Source: VRUE01 sp963812335
GTDB lineage: Bacteria > Actinomycetota > Thermoleophilia > Solirubrobacterales > 70-9
Direction: 5' to 3'
Assembly (NCBI GenBank): GCA_963812335.1
Contig: CAWEUU010000001.1
Location: forward strand, 1 to 64,000
DNA length: 64,000 nucleotides
A program made the position numbers and the translations under genes. The notes beneath the pieces were generated by a model that was not told the origin of the DNA, made no database searches, and worked only from the letters and a program-made list of their open reading frames with translations. Within the stretch, counting starts at the first letter, position 1; each line of letters starts with the position of its first letter. Positions 26,120 to 34,441 of the stretch are shown here, one piece after another.

Positions 26120-27622
26120 ATGACCTTCGACTCCCCCGACATCGACTACGGCGGCGCTGTCGCCGATCATCGCGCTGACGGCCGGCTCTGCCTCGTCCTG
26201 CTCAGCGCCGTGATCCGGCCGCTGCGGCGCCGGCGCGCCGGCGATGACGACGATCGCGCTGGCGACGAGCGGCGCGTGCTGCTGATCGCGCGCTGGGACG
26301 ACCCGACCACCCTCGTCGCCGGGGCCTTGCGGCTCGACGACCTGGCGATCTCGATCTCGCTGATCGCGATTGCCGCGGCCGTCTTTGCCGTGTTGCTCTC
26401 GATCCGCGAGCCGGCCGCCGAACAGGCCGGCTCGGGCGAGTACCACGCGCTGCTGCTCGGCTCGGTGCTGGGCATGGTCCTGCTCGCGCAGGCGAGCAAC
26501 CTGGTCAGCTTCTTCGTCGCGATCGAGACCCTCTCGATCCCCCTCTACATCCTCTGCGCGACGAACATGGTGCGCGAGAAGTCGCTCGAGTCGGGGCTCA
26601 AGTACCTGATCGTCGGCTCGCTCGGCTCGGCCACGCTGCTCTACGGGATGGCGTTCCTCTACGGCGGCTCGGGCGCGACCGACTTCGCCGCGATCGCCAA
26701 GGGAGTCGACGCCGCCGGCCTGATCGCCGACCCGCTGGTCCTGGTCGGGATCGCCCTGGTCGCGGTCGGGCTCGCCTTCAAGACCTCGATCGCCCCCTTC
26801 CACCAGTGGACCCCCGACGTCTACGAGGGCGCGCCGACGCCAATCACATCGTTCATGGCGGTCGCGACCAAGGCCGCCGCGTTCGCCGTCTTCGCCCGCT
26901 TCTTCCTCATCGCCCTGGGGCCGGAGACGGCCGACTGGCAGCCGGCGCTGGCGGTGCTCGCAGCGGCGACGATCGTGGTCGGCAACGTCGGCGCGCTCGG
27001 CCAGGACTCGCTCAAGCGCCTGCTCGGCTACTCCGGGGTCGCCCAGGCCGGCTATATCCTCGGCGGACTCGTCGTCGCCAGCGAGGCCGGCGTCAGCGCC
27101 CTTGTCTTCTACCTCGCCGGCTACCTGTTGATGAACCTGGCCGCGTTCAGCGTCGTCGTCGCTCGCGAGCGCGAGACCGCCTTCGGCGACGACATCCGCT
27201 CCGTGCGCGGGCTCGGCACCGAGCGGCCGCTGCTCGCCTGGCCGCTGACGATCTCGATGCTGGCCCTGGCCGGGATGCCGGCGGGCGTCGGCTTCATCGG
27301 CAAGCTCTACCTGATCGAGGCCCTGGTCGAGGGCGACTACACCTGGCTCGCGGTCTTCGTCGCGGTCGGCTCGATGATCTCGCTCGCCTACTACCTGCGC
27401 GTGGTCACGGCGATGTGGATGCGGCCCGGCGAGCAGGCGAGCGCGGGCGCACCGGCGATCGCAGGCGCCGCGCCCGAGGCCGACCCGATCGACCCCGAGG
27501 CCGGCCGCCGCTGGTACCTCGTCGTCCCGGCCCTGCTGGCCGCGGCAGCGACGGTCTTCTTCGGCGTGATCCCGCAGCCGCTGGTCGAGTTTGCCCAGCA
27601 AGCGGGCTCCAGCCTGTTCTGA
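26120..27622 (+). CDS. nuoN: NADH-quinone oxidoreductase subunit N, N-terminus locally out of frame
   Basis: 500 residues from ATG 26120 with GGAGG four bases upstream. Core motifs: LVSFFVAIETLSIPLYILCA, SIAPFHQWTPDVYEGAPTPI near residue 230, and AGMPAGVGFIGKLYL. Two short stretches near the start read as hydrophilic nonsense (GGAVADHRADGRL; RAGDDDDRAGDERR), but in the adjacent frame they give ALSPIIALTAG and MTTIALATSG, as expected for the first helices. Two pairs of compensating single-base shifts (about 26153-26190 and 26236-26275) explain this. Proton-pumping membrane subunit, end of the operon. Confidence 0.9.
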   Translation: MTFDSPDIDYGGAVADHRADGRLCLVLLSAVIRPLRRRRAGDDDDRAGDERRVLLIARWDDPTTLVAGALRLDDLAISISLIAIAAAVFAVLLSIREPAAEQAGSGEYHALLLGSVLGMVLLAQASNLVSFFVAIETLSIPLYILCATNMVREKSLESGLKYLIVGSLGSATLLYGMAFLYGGSGATDFAAIAKGVDAAGLIADPLVLVGIALVAVGLAFKTSIAPFHQWTPDVYEGAPTPITSFMAVATKAAAFAVFARFFLIALGPETADWQPALAVLAAATIVVGNVGALGQDSLKRLLGYSGVAQAGYILGGLVVASEAGVSALVFYLAGYLLMNLAAFSVVVARERETAFGDDIRSVRGLGTERPLLAWPLTISMLALAGMPAGVGFIGKLYLIEALVEGDYTWLAVFVAVGSMISLAYYLRVVTAMWMRPGEQASAGAPAIAGAAPEADPIDPEAGRRWYLVVPALLAAAATVFFGVIPQPLVEFAQQAGSSLF

Positions 27623-27660
27623 ACCGGGTGAGACGCCTCAGCGCGGCGGGTCCTGTCGCA

Positions 27661-27768
27661 GGTGTGGTGTCCGGTCGTGCGCTGGGTTTTTCGCCTGAAG
27701 ACGAAGAGACCGTCCGAGAACGCCGGTGGGGCGAAAAACGGACGCCGCGCCCGCCCGGACACCACACC
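27661..27768. repeat. family B long hairpin (copy B1), downstream of nuoN
   Basis: Outer arms GGTGTGGTGTCCGG (27661-27674) and 27755-27768 pair perfectly over 14 bp. Inner arms TTTTTCGCC (27687-27695) and GGCGAAAAA (27730-27738) pair over 9 bp, and the centre is a 34-nt loop. Copies at 40252-40363 and 62789-62904 share this plan but have different outer arms. The rest of 27623-27809 holds nothing else recognisable; the element may act as the nuo operon terminator. Confidence 0.75.
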
Positions 27769-27809
27769 CGCGCCACCCACCGCGATAAGCGTGCTCATAG
27801 GGTTCCGCG

Positions 27810-28733
27810 ATGGCTGTCCTGTTGATAGCTGCGGTGACTGCGGCCTCGGTGGGGATCGGGGTAGCCGCCGAGCGGCGGCGGCCGCGCGCAGCCGCGCTGT
27901 GGGCTCGCCGCTCGCTGACCCTGACCCTCTACGTGCTGATGCCGCCGGTGATCTTCTTCAACGTGGCCGGCAGCCACGTCGACGTCGGCCATGGCGTCGG
28001 CCTGGTGCTGGGCCTGATCGCCTCGGCGGTCGGCGCGCTCGTCGCCTACCTGGTGGCAAGCCGCGTCCTACGCCTCTCGCGTCCACGCACCGGGGCAGTG
28101 GTGTGCGTCGTGCTCAGCGTCAACACCGGCTATTTCGGCTATCCGCTGACCGTCGCCCTGCTGGGGCACGGTCAGCTTTCCGACGCCGTCCTCTACGACG
28201 TGCTCGTCACCGGACCCTCGCTGCTGCTCGGCGCCTTCGCCGTCGGCGCGGCGCTGGGGACCAAGGCGGGCGAGGGGCCTCGAGAGCGCGTGCGGGCCTT
28301 CTTCACCCGCAACCCTCCGCTCTACGCTGCCATGGCCGGCCTGCTTGCCCCCGACGCGCTTGCGCCGCACGCGCTCGTCGATGCATCGCAGGTGCTGGTC
28401 GCCGCGATTCTGCCGCTCGGCTTCTTCGCCGTCGGCGCGACCCTGACTGAGAATGCCGAGCACGGCGAGCTGCCGATGCCGCCGCCCCTGACCAGGCCGG
28501 TCCTACTGGCGCTCGGCTCGCGCCTCGTCCTCGTCCCGGCTCTGCTGATGCTTCTCGCCGCGCCCCTGATCGATCTGCCCAGCGCCTATCGCCTGCTCTC
28601 GGCGATGCCCTCCGGGGTCAGCTCGATGGTCGTCGCCCACGCCTACGGCCTCGACATGGAGATCACCGCCGAGGCGGTTACGTGGACGACCGGCATAGTC
28701 GTGATCGCCGCCCTCGCCTCCGTCCTCCTCTAA
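27810..28733 (+). CDS. AEC family (auxin efflux carrier-like) transporter
   Basis: 307 residues, about ten membrane helices. LYVLMPPVIFFNVAGSHVDV near residue 42, SVNTGYFGYPLTVALLGHG near residue 105 and the C-terminal SAMPSGVSSMVVAHAYG are typical of bacterial AEC carriers, which export or import small organic anions. The substrate is not predictable. ATG 27810 follows the family B hairpin. Followed directly by a tandem 83-bp repeat. Confidence 0.8.
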   Translation: MAVLLIAAVTAASVGIGVAAERRRPRAAALWARRSLTLTLYVLMPPVIFFNVAGSHVDVGHGVGLVLGLIASAVGALVAYLVASRVLRLSRPRTGAVVCVVLSVNTGYFGYPLTVALLGHGQLSDAVLYDVLVTGPSLLLGAFAVGAALGTKAGEGPRERVRAFFTRNPPLYAAMAGLLAPDALAPHALVDASQVLVAAILPLGFFAVGATLTENAEHGELPMPPPLTRPVLLALGSRLVLVPALLMLLAAPLIDLPSAYRLLSAMPSGVSSMVVAHAYGLDMEITAEAVTWTTGIVVIAALASVLL

Positions 28734-28890
28734 CCGCCACCTCCTCCGCTTCGCGTCCGGGGGCGGCGGCTACGCGCCATATCGGCCCCGCTCGCAGAGA
28801 ATCAGACCTGAATAAACCGCCACCTCCTCCGCTTCGCGTCCGGGGGCGGCGGCTACGCGCCATATCGGCCCCGCTCGCAGAGAATCAGAT
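28732..28890. repeat. tandem duplication of an 83-bp family A-related unit
   Basis: Two copies with a period of 83 bp (starts 28732 and 28815), identical over about 76 bp. Each has CCGCCACCTCC...GGGGGCGGCGG outer arms as in family A, but the inner variable stem is absent; then CCATATC and AGAATCAGA, which are parts of the family A core in altered order. The first copy starts at the stop of the AEC gene and the second abuts the VOC gene start. Identity implies a recent duplication. Confidence 0.85.
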
Positions 28891-28894
28891 CGTG

Positions 28895-29275
28895 ATGCTC
28901 GCTAGTTTGGTTGTTCTGGCGCTGCAACATGTCACGCTTGAGGTTCGCCCGGAGGAGATTGCGCGCTCGATCGAGTTGTGGGAGCTGCTCGGGTTCGAGC
29001 GGGTCGAGGCGCCGGCGGCGCTGGCCGGCACCTTCGTCTGGGTGGAACGGGAGGGCACCCAGATCCACCTCGAACGCAACGAGTCGCCGACCGTGCCGCC
29101 GCAGGGCCACGTCGCGGTCGTGGTCGAAGAATTCGACGAGGCGATCGAGCGCCTGACGCGGGCCGGCTTCGAGGTCCACCCCGGCCGCGAGCACTGGGGC
29201 GCGGCCCGGGCCAAGGTCGTCGCCCCCGGCGGCCACCGGGTCGAGCTGATGGCCGCCGCGCCGCGGCCGGCCTGA
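28895..29275 (+). CDS. VOC superfamily (glyoxalase/dioxygenase fold) protein
   Basis: 126 residues from ATG 28895 (GTG 28892 possible). LQHVTLEVRPEEIARSIELW starts a beta-alpha-beta module, and HVAVVVEEFDEAIERLTRAG starts the second, the paired layout of vicinal oxygen chelate proteins. His in QHV, Glu in IHLE, His in GHVAV and Glu in HRVELM fit the four metal ligand positions. The reaction is unknown. The start lies right after the second repeat copy, so its upstream signals come from the repeat. Confidence 0.75.
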   Translation: MLASLVVLALQHVTLEVRPEEIARSIELWELLGFERVEAPAALAGTFVWVEREGTQIHLERNESPTVPPQGHVAVVVEEFDEAIERLTRAGFEVHPGREHWGAARAKVVAPGGHRVELMAAAPRPA

Positions 29276-29292
29276 GCGCCGCGCAGGCTCAG

Positions 29293-29729
29293 TCAGCCGC
29301 CGGTCGCCCACCGTTGCTGTCGAGCAGCGGGATCACGGTCGATGCCGAGCTTGCGGGCGGTGGCGGCAACCGCACGATCCGAAGTCGGCGATCTCATCCT
29401 CGGGCCCGGCAGATGCGAGCAGGACGCAATCGGCCAGCGAGAGATCCGCGGTCTTGCGGTGGTAGTGGGTGGCGCGAATCCTCCCGGCGCTCCATGCCAA
29501 CCCAGGGTCGACCGCCAGGGCCGGCAGGGACTCCGTTAGCAGCGCGCCCAGCCGCTCGGACAAGCAGGTCCGGGTCCGCCCCCGACGTTCGCAGCATGAT
29601 GTCGACGACCTCGCTCAAGCAGGTAGCGGGGATCGCACAGCGGCGATCCTTGATCAGCGCCGCGACTTCCGCCCCCCCAGGCTCCGCTCGCAAGAGTGCA
29701 ACGACCGCGTTGGTATCGAGCAGCGTCAA
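29293..29729 (-). pseudogene. PIN-domain (VapC-like) toxin with two frameshifts
   Basis: Starts at TTG 29729 in a TTGA overlap with the antitoxin stop. Frame one: LTLLDTNAVVALLRAEPGG and ATCLSEVVDIMLR, with the first PIN aspartate and a Glu. Frame two (from about 29560): ERLGALLTESLPALAVD and TADLSLADCVLLASA, with later catalytic acids. Frame three (from about 29395): TSDRAVAATARKLGID to a TGA at 29293-29295. Together they make a full-length PIN ribonuclease. As read, it is inactive; one or both shifts could be sequence errors. Confidence 0.75.
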
Positions 29730-29989
29730 TCGTCCAGGTAGCCGAACTTCCGGTCTTCGATCTCCGCTTCCTCTTCGCGAAGCATTCGCCGCGCCTCGTC
29801 GGCGGTGGGGCCAGGCAGGTGGGCGAAGGCGCCGAGGGCTGCGTCGATCGGGTCCTCGGGAGCCGGGCGCAGGATCAGGTGATCGCCGCGGTCGTCGGCG
29901 ACGACGACCCTGGTCTTCCAGCGGTTGCGCACGTCGGCGGGCACGGAGACCTGCCCACCGGCGGATATCCTGAGGCGTTTCATGACCAT
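29726..29989 (-). CDS. AbrB/MazE-type antitoxin
   Basis: 87 residues from ATG 29989 (ATG 29983 also possible). KRLRISAGGQVSVPADVRNR is a swapped-hairpin AbrB/SpoVT DNA-binding domain. The acidic tail (ADEARRMLREEEAEIEDRK) would wrap the toxin. It precedes and overlaps the PIN toxin gene, the standard order of such modules. It is intact although its toxin is broken. Probably represses its own promoter just upstream (CTATTCTCATG), with a very short leader. Confidence 0.8.
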   Translation of the reverse strand: MVMKRLRISAGGQVSVPADVRNRWKTRVVVADDRGDHLILRPAPEDPIDAALGAFAHLPGPTADEARRMLREEEAEIEDRKFGYLDD

Positions 29990-30015
29990 GAGAATAGACC
30001 ATGACGCTAGACCAT

Positions 30016-30966
30016 CTAGCCCAGGCGCTCCAGGCGCATGCCGCCCGGGCCGCGCCCGAAGCTCGAACGGCAGGCGTAGTCGCCGCGCGGCCGCGCGTAG
30101 TGGAGGGCTATACAGGCGCCGATCGCCCGCTGACCGTGGGGGTCTGGATGAAGCGACTCGCGCAGCGACCAGGGTGCAAAGCGCAGCGGCCGGACCCACT
30201 CGACTGCGGCGCGCCGGTCGCAGAGCTGGTGGCCGTCGAGGGCGTGCTGGAGGTCGAGGTACTCGGCGCCCGTCGCGTGCGCTGCGGCGCGCATCGCGGC
30301 GTCGATCTCCGGAACCGCGCCGCGCAAGGCCCAGTCCGCATCGGCATTCCAGACCGGGCAGCCGCCCTCACGCAGGCGGCTCCAGCCGTGCTCCGGGTAG
30401 CGGATGAGCCGGCCTTCGGGGAAAGGCGAGGCGTAGCCCATCACCACCAGCCGGTACTCGCGGCGGGCCCGGCCCGCCGCCGCCATCGCCGCCCGGAACC
30501 CCCGCAGCGCCCGAACCAGGCTGCGGCGCATCGGCGCCAGTGCCGCCGCGACCTCGGCCTGGGCGCGGCCGCGGCAGTAGCGCGGCCGCGCTACCGGGCT
30601 GCGCGCCCAGTCGAGCGCGCAGCGGGCAACGATGCTGCCGAAGCCGACGTCGTTGGCGCCGGCGGTGACGACGATCAGGCGCACCGCGCGCCTGCGGGCG
30701 AGCGCCGCCAGCCGCTCGGCCTGAGGCGGCTCGCCCCGTAGGCGCTCGCCACCCGCCGCCGCCGGCCAGAGGTGGCGCGTCCGCGCACCCGAGCAGGCCA
30801 GGTTGACCGCCTCCATGCCGCTCGGCCGCGCGCTGTGGATCGGCGCGGACGCCGACCTGTGGCATCCCCCGGAGGCGCCGTAGTCGCCACCGCCCTCGCC
30901 CGAGATGAAGCTGTCGCCGATCGAGACGACCGCCGCGATCGCCAGTGCCGCAAACTTCGTGGCCAT
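30016..30966 (-). CDS. SGNH/GDSL-type hydrolase, probably secreted
   Basis: 316 residues from ATG 30966. A short hydrophobic N-terminus (KFAALAIAAVVS) runs into block I SIGDSFISGEGG, placing the nucleophilic serine at the start of the fold. Block III is VVTAGANDVGF and the catalytic Asp/His block V is HPDPHGQRAIG. Six or more cysteines suggest an extracellular disulfide-bonded enzyme of the Streptomyces lipase / SGNH type acting on esters. It lies divergent from the thyX gene. Confidence 0.82.
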   Translation of the reverse strand: MATKFAALAIAAVVSIGDSFISGEGGGDYGASGGCHRSASAPIHSARPSGMEAVNLACSGARTRHLWPAAAGGERLRGEPPQAERLAALARRRAVRLIVVTAGANDVGFGSIVARCALDWARSPVARPRYCRGRAQAEVAAALAPMRRSLVRALRGFRAAMAAAGRARREYRLVVMGYASPFPEGRLIRYPEHGWSRLREGGCPVWNADADWALRGAVPEIDAAMRAAAHATGAEYLDLQHALDGHQLCDRRAAVEWVRPLRFAPWSLRESLHPDPHGQRAIGACIALHYARPRGDYACRSSFGRGPGGMRLERLG

Positions 30967-31051
30967 GCATCCTCCCCGCTCGCGCCGGCCCCTCGCCGGC
31001 TTTCGCCCAGAGGTAGCCGCCCCGACCCCCCCGGTCAAGCCGCTGCGCGCG

Positions 31052-31079
31052 AACTTTTACGAACAGGGCGTGAAAAGTT
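31052..31079. promoter_or_regulatory. hairpin followed by a T run upstream of thyX
   Basis: AACTTTTACG and CGTGAAAAGTT pair with one bulge around a 7-nt loop; GCACTTTTTCC follows. The shape is terminator-like on the + strand, 60 bp before the thyX start, where no + strand transcript is expected to end. It could be an attenuator in the thyX leader, or part of a decayed palindromic element. Confidence 0.35.
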
Positions 31080-31140
31080 GCACTTTTTCCGGGCTCGGCC
31101 GCGGCCCGTTCCGTCTCCCCGAGCTGAGAGATTGAGCGCG

Positions 31141-32052
31141 ATGGGTTTCGAAGCAAAGGTCCTCGCCGATTCGCTCTCTCAAGCCGAGCACCGGCTGACC
31201 ACGCTCGAAGTCACCTTCCCCCGCTTCGTCCTCGCCGAGTTCAACACGCACCGGGTCTTCTCGCGCAACTCGGCCAGCTCGCGGGCGATCCCGATCGTCA
31301 AGCAGCTGCGCCGCGTGCTCGAGCAGCCCTTCGTGCCGCTCGAGTTCGGCTCCAATCAACCGGGCATGCAGGCCGGGCCGGCGCTCGCCGGCGAGACACG
31401 GGCCGCCGCCGAGCGCGAGTGGCTGCGCGCCCGCGACGACGCCGTCCGCCACGTGCTCGGCCTGGTCAGCGAGCCGGCCTCCGGCGAGGAGGACCTGGCG
31501 GCGCGACTGGACGAGGTCGAGGCCGCGATCAAGGCGAGGGCCCAACCGGAGTCCTGGCTCAACGTCCACAAGCAGGTCGCCAACCGCCTGCTCGAGCCGT
31601 TCATGTGGCACACGGTGATCGTCACCGCGACCGAGTGGGGCAACTTCTTCAACCTGCGCTGCCACCCCGACGCGCAGCCTGAGATCCGACGCGCCGCGGA
31701 GGAAATGCGCAGCGCGATCGAGAGCTCCGAGCCGGCCGGGATCGAGTGGGACGAGTGGCATCTGCCGCTCGTTCGCCCCGAGGATCGCGCCGAGGTCGGC
31801 TCGGCCGAGGAGCTGGCCAAGGTCTCGGCTGGTCGCTGCGCACGTGTCAGCTACCTGACCCACGCCGGCGTGCGCGACCTCAGCGCCGACGTCGAGCTCT
31901 GCGAGCGCCTGCTCGAAAGCGGCCATATGTCGCCGCTCGAGCACCCGGCCCAGCCGACGGAGGACGAGTGGAGCGGCAACTTCAGAGGTTGGCGGGCGTA
32001 CCGAAAGACCGTCGCGGGCGAGAGTAATCCGCTCAAGCCGGAAACCGTTTGA
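31141..32052 (+). CDS. ThyX-type flavin-dependent thymidylate synthase
   Basis: 303 residues from ATG 31141. The signature region reads FNTHRVFSRNSASSRAIP, a variant of the RHRX7S motif in which Thr-His-Arg precedes the conserved S..N..SSR. HKQVANRLLEPFMWHTVIVT and the C-terminal HMSPLEHPAQP with GWRAYRK complete the flavin/dUMP site. ThyX converts dUMP to dTMP using methylene-tetrahydrofolate, FAD and NADPH. It is longer than classic ThyX (about 220-250) because of an insertion around residues 95-145. It belongs to the long ThyX-like group; function as the sole thymidylate synthase is not shown. Confidence 0.8.
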   Translation: MGFEAKVLADSLSQAEHRLTTLEVTFPRFVLAEFNTHRVFSRNSASSRAIPIVKQLRRVLEQPFVPLEFGSNQPGMQAGPALAGETRAAAEREWLRARDDAVRHVLGLVSEPASGEEDLAARLDEVEAAIKARAQPESWLNVHKQVANRLLEPFMWHTVIVTATEWGNFFNLRCHPDAQPEIRRAAEEMRSAIESSEPAGIEWDEWHLPLVRPEDRAEVGSAEELAKVSAGRCARVSYLTHAGVRDLSADVELCERLLESGHMSPLEHPAQPTEDEWSGNFRGWRAYRKTVAGESNPLKPETV

Positions 32053-32064
32053 CCTGACGCGCCG

Positions 32065-34434
32065 TCAGGCGGCTCGCTCCCGCACGACCTGGGCGATGTC
32101 CAGCCGCTTGACCGCGCGCAGGCCGGGGCGCTCGGACAGCAGCGAGACGGCGAGGATCGCGAGTGCCGAGAGGACCAGGGTCGAGGCCCTGATCTGGAGG
32201 TCAAAGCTGAACGAGTCGCTGTTGAAGGAGGCGAGGAAGAGGCGCGAGACCTCGACCCCGACGACCAGGCCGGGAACGATGCCGACCGCGGTTACGAGGA
32301 AGTTCTCGGCGGTGATCATCCGCGAGAGGGTGCGGAAGCGGATGCCCGCGGCGCGCAGCGTCGCCACCTCGACCGCGCGTTCGGCGAGGTTGGCCTGGAT
32401 CGAGTTGTAGAGCAGCGCGAAGGCCATCGCCGCGCCGAACAGCAGCATGATCCCGACGAACACGTAGAAGAGGCCGAGATATTCGTTGACCGTGTCGAGC
32501 AGCGCGTTGGAGTCGCTGAAGGCGACGACGCCGGGCAGGGCGCTGAGTCGCCGGCGCATCGCTTCGCGGTCGACGCCGGCCTCGTAGCGGACGTAGGCGA
32601 CGTTGCCGAGACCGGCCCCTGGACCGGCGAGTCGACGGATCGGCGCGAGCGAGGCGTAGACGTAGGTGCCGAGCGGCTCTTCGAGGAAGCCCTGCAGCGA
32701 CGCCCGCGCACCGAGGCCGGTACCCGGCGCCGTCACCTCGATCCGATCGCCGACCGTGACGCCGAGCTTCGAGGCCAGCGCCTCGCCGGCCAGCAGCCCC
32801 TCCGCGGGCAGCGTCGTCGTGCCGCCTCCCTCGAGTAGGAAGCCGTGCATCCGGGTGTCCGGCCGGAAGCCCTTCAGCGCCGTCTGGTAACTGCGCCCGT
32901 CGGCGCGCAGCGAGACCGGGACGTCGACCCCCGCTTCGGCTTCCGCCACACCGCCGGTCCGCCGCACCCGGTCCATCGCAGCCGGGGAGAGGGCGCCGCG
33001 GAAGTAGAGCTCGGCGTCCTGGCGGTCGATCTCCTGGTACTGGCGATCGACGAGGATCCGGGTGGTGTCGATCATCCCCCAGGAGACCAGGATCAGGGTC
33101 ATCGCGAGGATCACGCCAAGGATCGTCGAGAGCGAGCGACGCGGGTTGCGGCCGACGGCGCGAAGGGTCATCCGCCAGCGCACCGGCAATCGCCGCAGCG
33201 GCGGCAGCAGCCGCTCGGCGAGGCTGCGGCCGCCGGTCCGCGCCGGGGCGAAGCGCCGCATCGCCTCGGCCGGCGGCACCCGCGCCGCGCCGAAGGCCGG
33301 CAGCGCCGCCGCAAGCGCCCCGGTGAGCAGGCCGAAGACGATTCCGGCCAGCGCCGTCAGCGGCGAGATCGAGGTCAGCGTGATCGGGATCGAGAGCTCG
33401 GCCGTGTAGGCCTGCGTAGCCACCCCGGCCAGCCCGATCCCCGCCGCCGCCCCGAGCACACCCCCGACCAGCCCGGCGACGACGCCGAAGGTGAGGTAGT
33501 GGGCGACGACTTCCCGGCGCGTTCGCCCGCAGGCCCGCAGCATGCCGATCGTCGGGCGCTGGGCGGTGACCAGCCGCCGCATCAGCACCCCGGTGGCGAG
33601 CGCCGCCGCGGTCAGAAAGAGCAGCGGGAAGAGGACCGCCAGCTCGCGGAAGCTCTTGACGTCCTGCTGCAGGGCGCTGTTGGAGGGCTGATCGGCGCGG
33701 GTGAGGACCTCGGCGGCGCCGAGCTCGGTGGCGCGGCGGCTCAACTTCGCGGTCAGGCCGGGGGCTTCGTCCCCGCCGCTGTAGTAGATCGCCGCCTGGT
33801 CGGGACCCGGCGAGCCGGCCAGGCTGCGCGCCGTCGCCTCGGGTGCGAAGAGCACCCCGAAGTCCTTCGGCGCCGGCAGGATGTCCTGGCGGCTGCGCGC
33901 CGGCCAGAAGTACTCGGGCGAGGAGGCGACGCCGACGATCCGCAGCCGGACCGGGCCGGCGGCGCCGACCGCGCTGACCGCGTCGCCCAACTCCAGCCCG
34001 AAGGCGTCGGCCATGTGCTTCTCGACCAGGACGCTGTCGGGCTCGGCGGGCCGCAGGTAGCTGCCGCTTTCGACCTCGACCCGGTCGACCGCCGGCTGCC
34101 CGCCGGCCGGCAGCCCGACGACACGGCCGAGGAACTTGTCGCGGCCGACATGCAGCGGCAGATCCGCCTGCACACGCGTCTGCACGGCCTCGACCCCGGT
34201 CGCCGCGCGGGCCTCGCCGGCCAGGCGCTCGGTGGCGCCGCCGGTCACGATCAGGTTGGCGAAGCGGTACTCGGTGAAGGCCCGCGAGTAGGAGGCGTCG
34301 AGGTTGCGGTAGGCGTCGTAGCTGGCGCCGAAGAGGGCGACGCCGAGGAAGATGGTCACCGCGATCGCGAGGAAGGAGCCGCGCTGGCGCCGCATGTCGC
34401 GGCGCGCCTTGGTGCGCAGCGTCCCCGCGCTCAC
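32065..34434 (-). CDS. ABC transporter permease, duplicated FtsX/MacB type
   Basis: 789 residues from GTG 34434. Membrane segment at residues 17-37 (FLAIAVTIFLGVALFGASYD), a large extracytoplasmic MacB-like domain, then two sets of three helices (FPLLFLTAAALATGVLMRRL; LTALAGIVFGLLTGALAAAL; VFVGIMLLFGAAMAFALLYN) marking two FtsX domains. Members export lipids or peptides, or drive periplasmic mechanics together with a LolD-type ATPase; the ATPase is the gene immediately upstream, 7 bp away. The substrate is unknown. Confidence 0.85.
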   Translation of the reverse strand: MSAGTLRTKARRDMRRQRGSFLAIAVTIFLGVALFGASYDAYRNLDASYSRAFTEYRFANLIVTGGATERLAGEARAATGVEAVQTRVQADLPLHVGRDKFLGRVVGLPAGGQPAVDRVEVESGSYLRPAEPDSVLVEKHMADAFGLELGDAVSAVGAAGPVRLRIVGVASSPEYFWPARSRQDILPAPKDFGVLFAPEATARSLAGSPGPDQAAIYYSGGDEAPGLTAKLSRRATELGAAEVLTRADQPSNSALQQDVKSFRELAVLFPLLFLTAAALATGVLMRRLVTAQRPTIGMLRACGRTRREVVAHYLTFGVVAGLVGGVLGAAAGIGLAGVATQAYTAELSIPITLTSISPLTALAGIVFGLLTGALAAALPAFGAARVPPAEAMRRFAPARTGGRSLAERLLPPLRRLPVRWRMTLRAVGRNPRRSLSTILGVILAMTLILVSWGMIDTTRILVDRQYQEIDRQDAELYFRGALSPAAMDRVRRTGGVAEAEAGVDVPVSLRADGRSYQTALKGFRPDTRMHGFLLEGGGTTTLPAEGLLAGEALASKLGVTVGDRIEVTAPGTGLGARASLQGFLEEPLGTYVYASLAPIRRLAGPGAGLGNVAYVRYEAGVDREAMRRRLSALPGVVAFSDSNALLDTVNEYLGLFYVFVGIMLLFGAAMAFALLYNSIQANLAERAVEVATLRAAGIRFRTLSRMITAENFLVTAVGIVPGLVVGVEVSRLFLASFNSDSFSFDLQIRASTLVLSALAILAVSLLSERPGLRAVKRLDIAQVVRERAA

Positions 34435-34441
34435 CGCTCGC

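Larger units (their letters stand above)
24527..27622 (+). other. continuous nuoM-nuoN open frame (1031 codons)
   Basis: The two genes form one uninterrupted frame. The linker of about 40 residues (SHQAVQTRSGIEEARKWRS and on) has no membrane character. Real NuoM-NuoN fusions are not a known complex I arrangement, and a ribosome binding site (GGAGG) precedes the nuoN ATG. Independent initiation of nuoN, or a sequence indel, is more likely than a functional fusion. Confidence 0.6.

Noticed and set aside
24506..27601. Very long minus-strand open frame opposite nuoM-nuoN
   Set aside because: Antisense shadow of GC3-rich membrane protein genes, made of Arg, Gly, Glu, Asp and His repeats.
27623..27809. 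Open frame spanning the nuoN-AEC intergenic region
   Set aside because: It is made by the family B hairpin, lacks protein-like composition, and its extension is out of frame with the AEC gene.
28732..28890. CRISPR array
   Set aside because: Only two adjacent identical units without distinct spacers, and no cas genes in the window.
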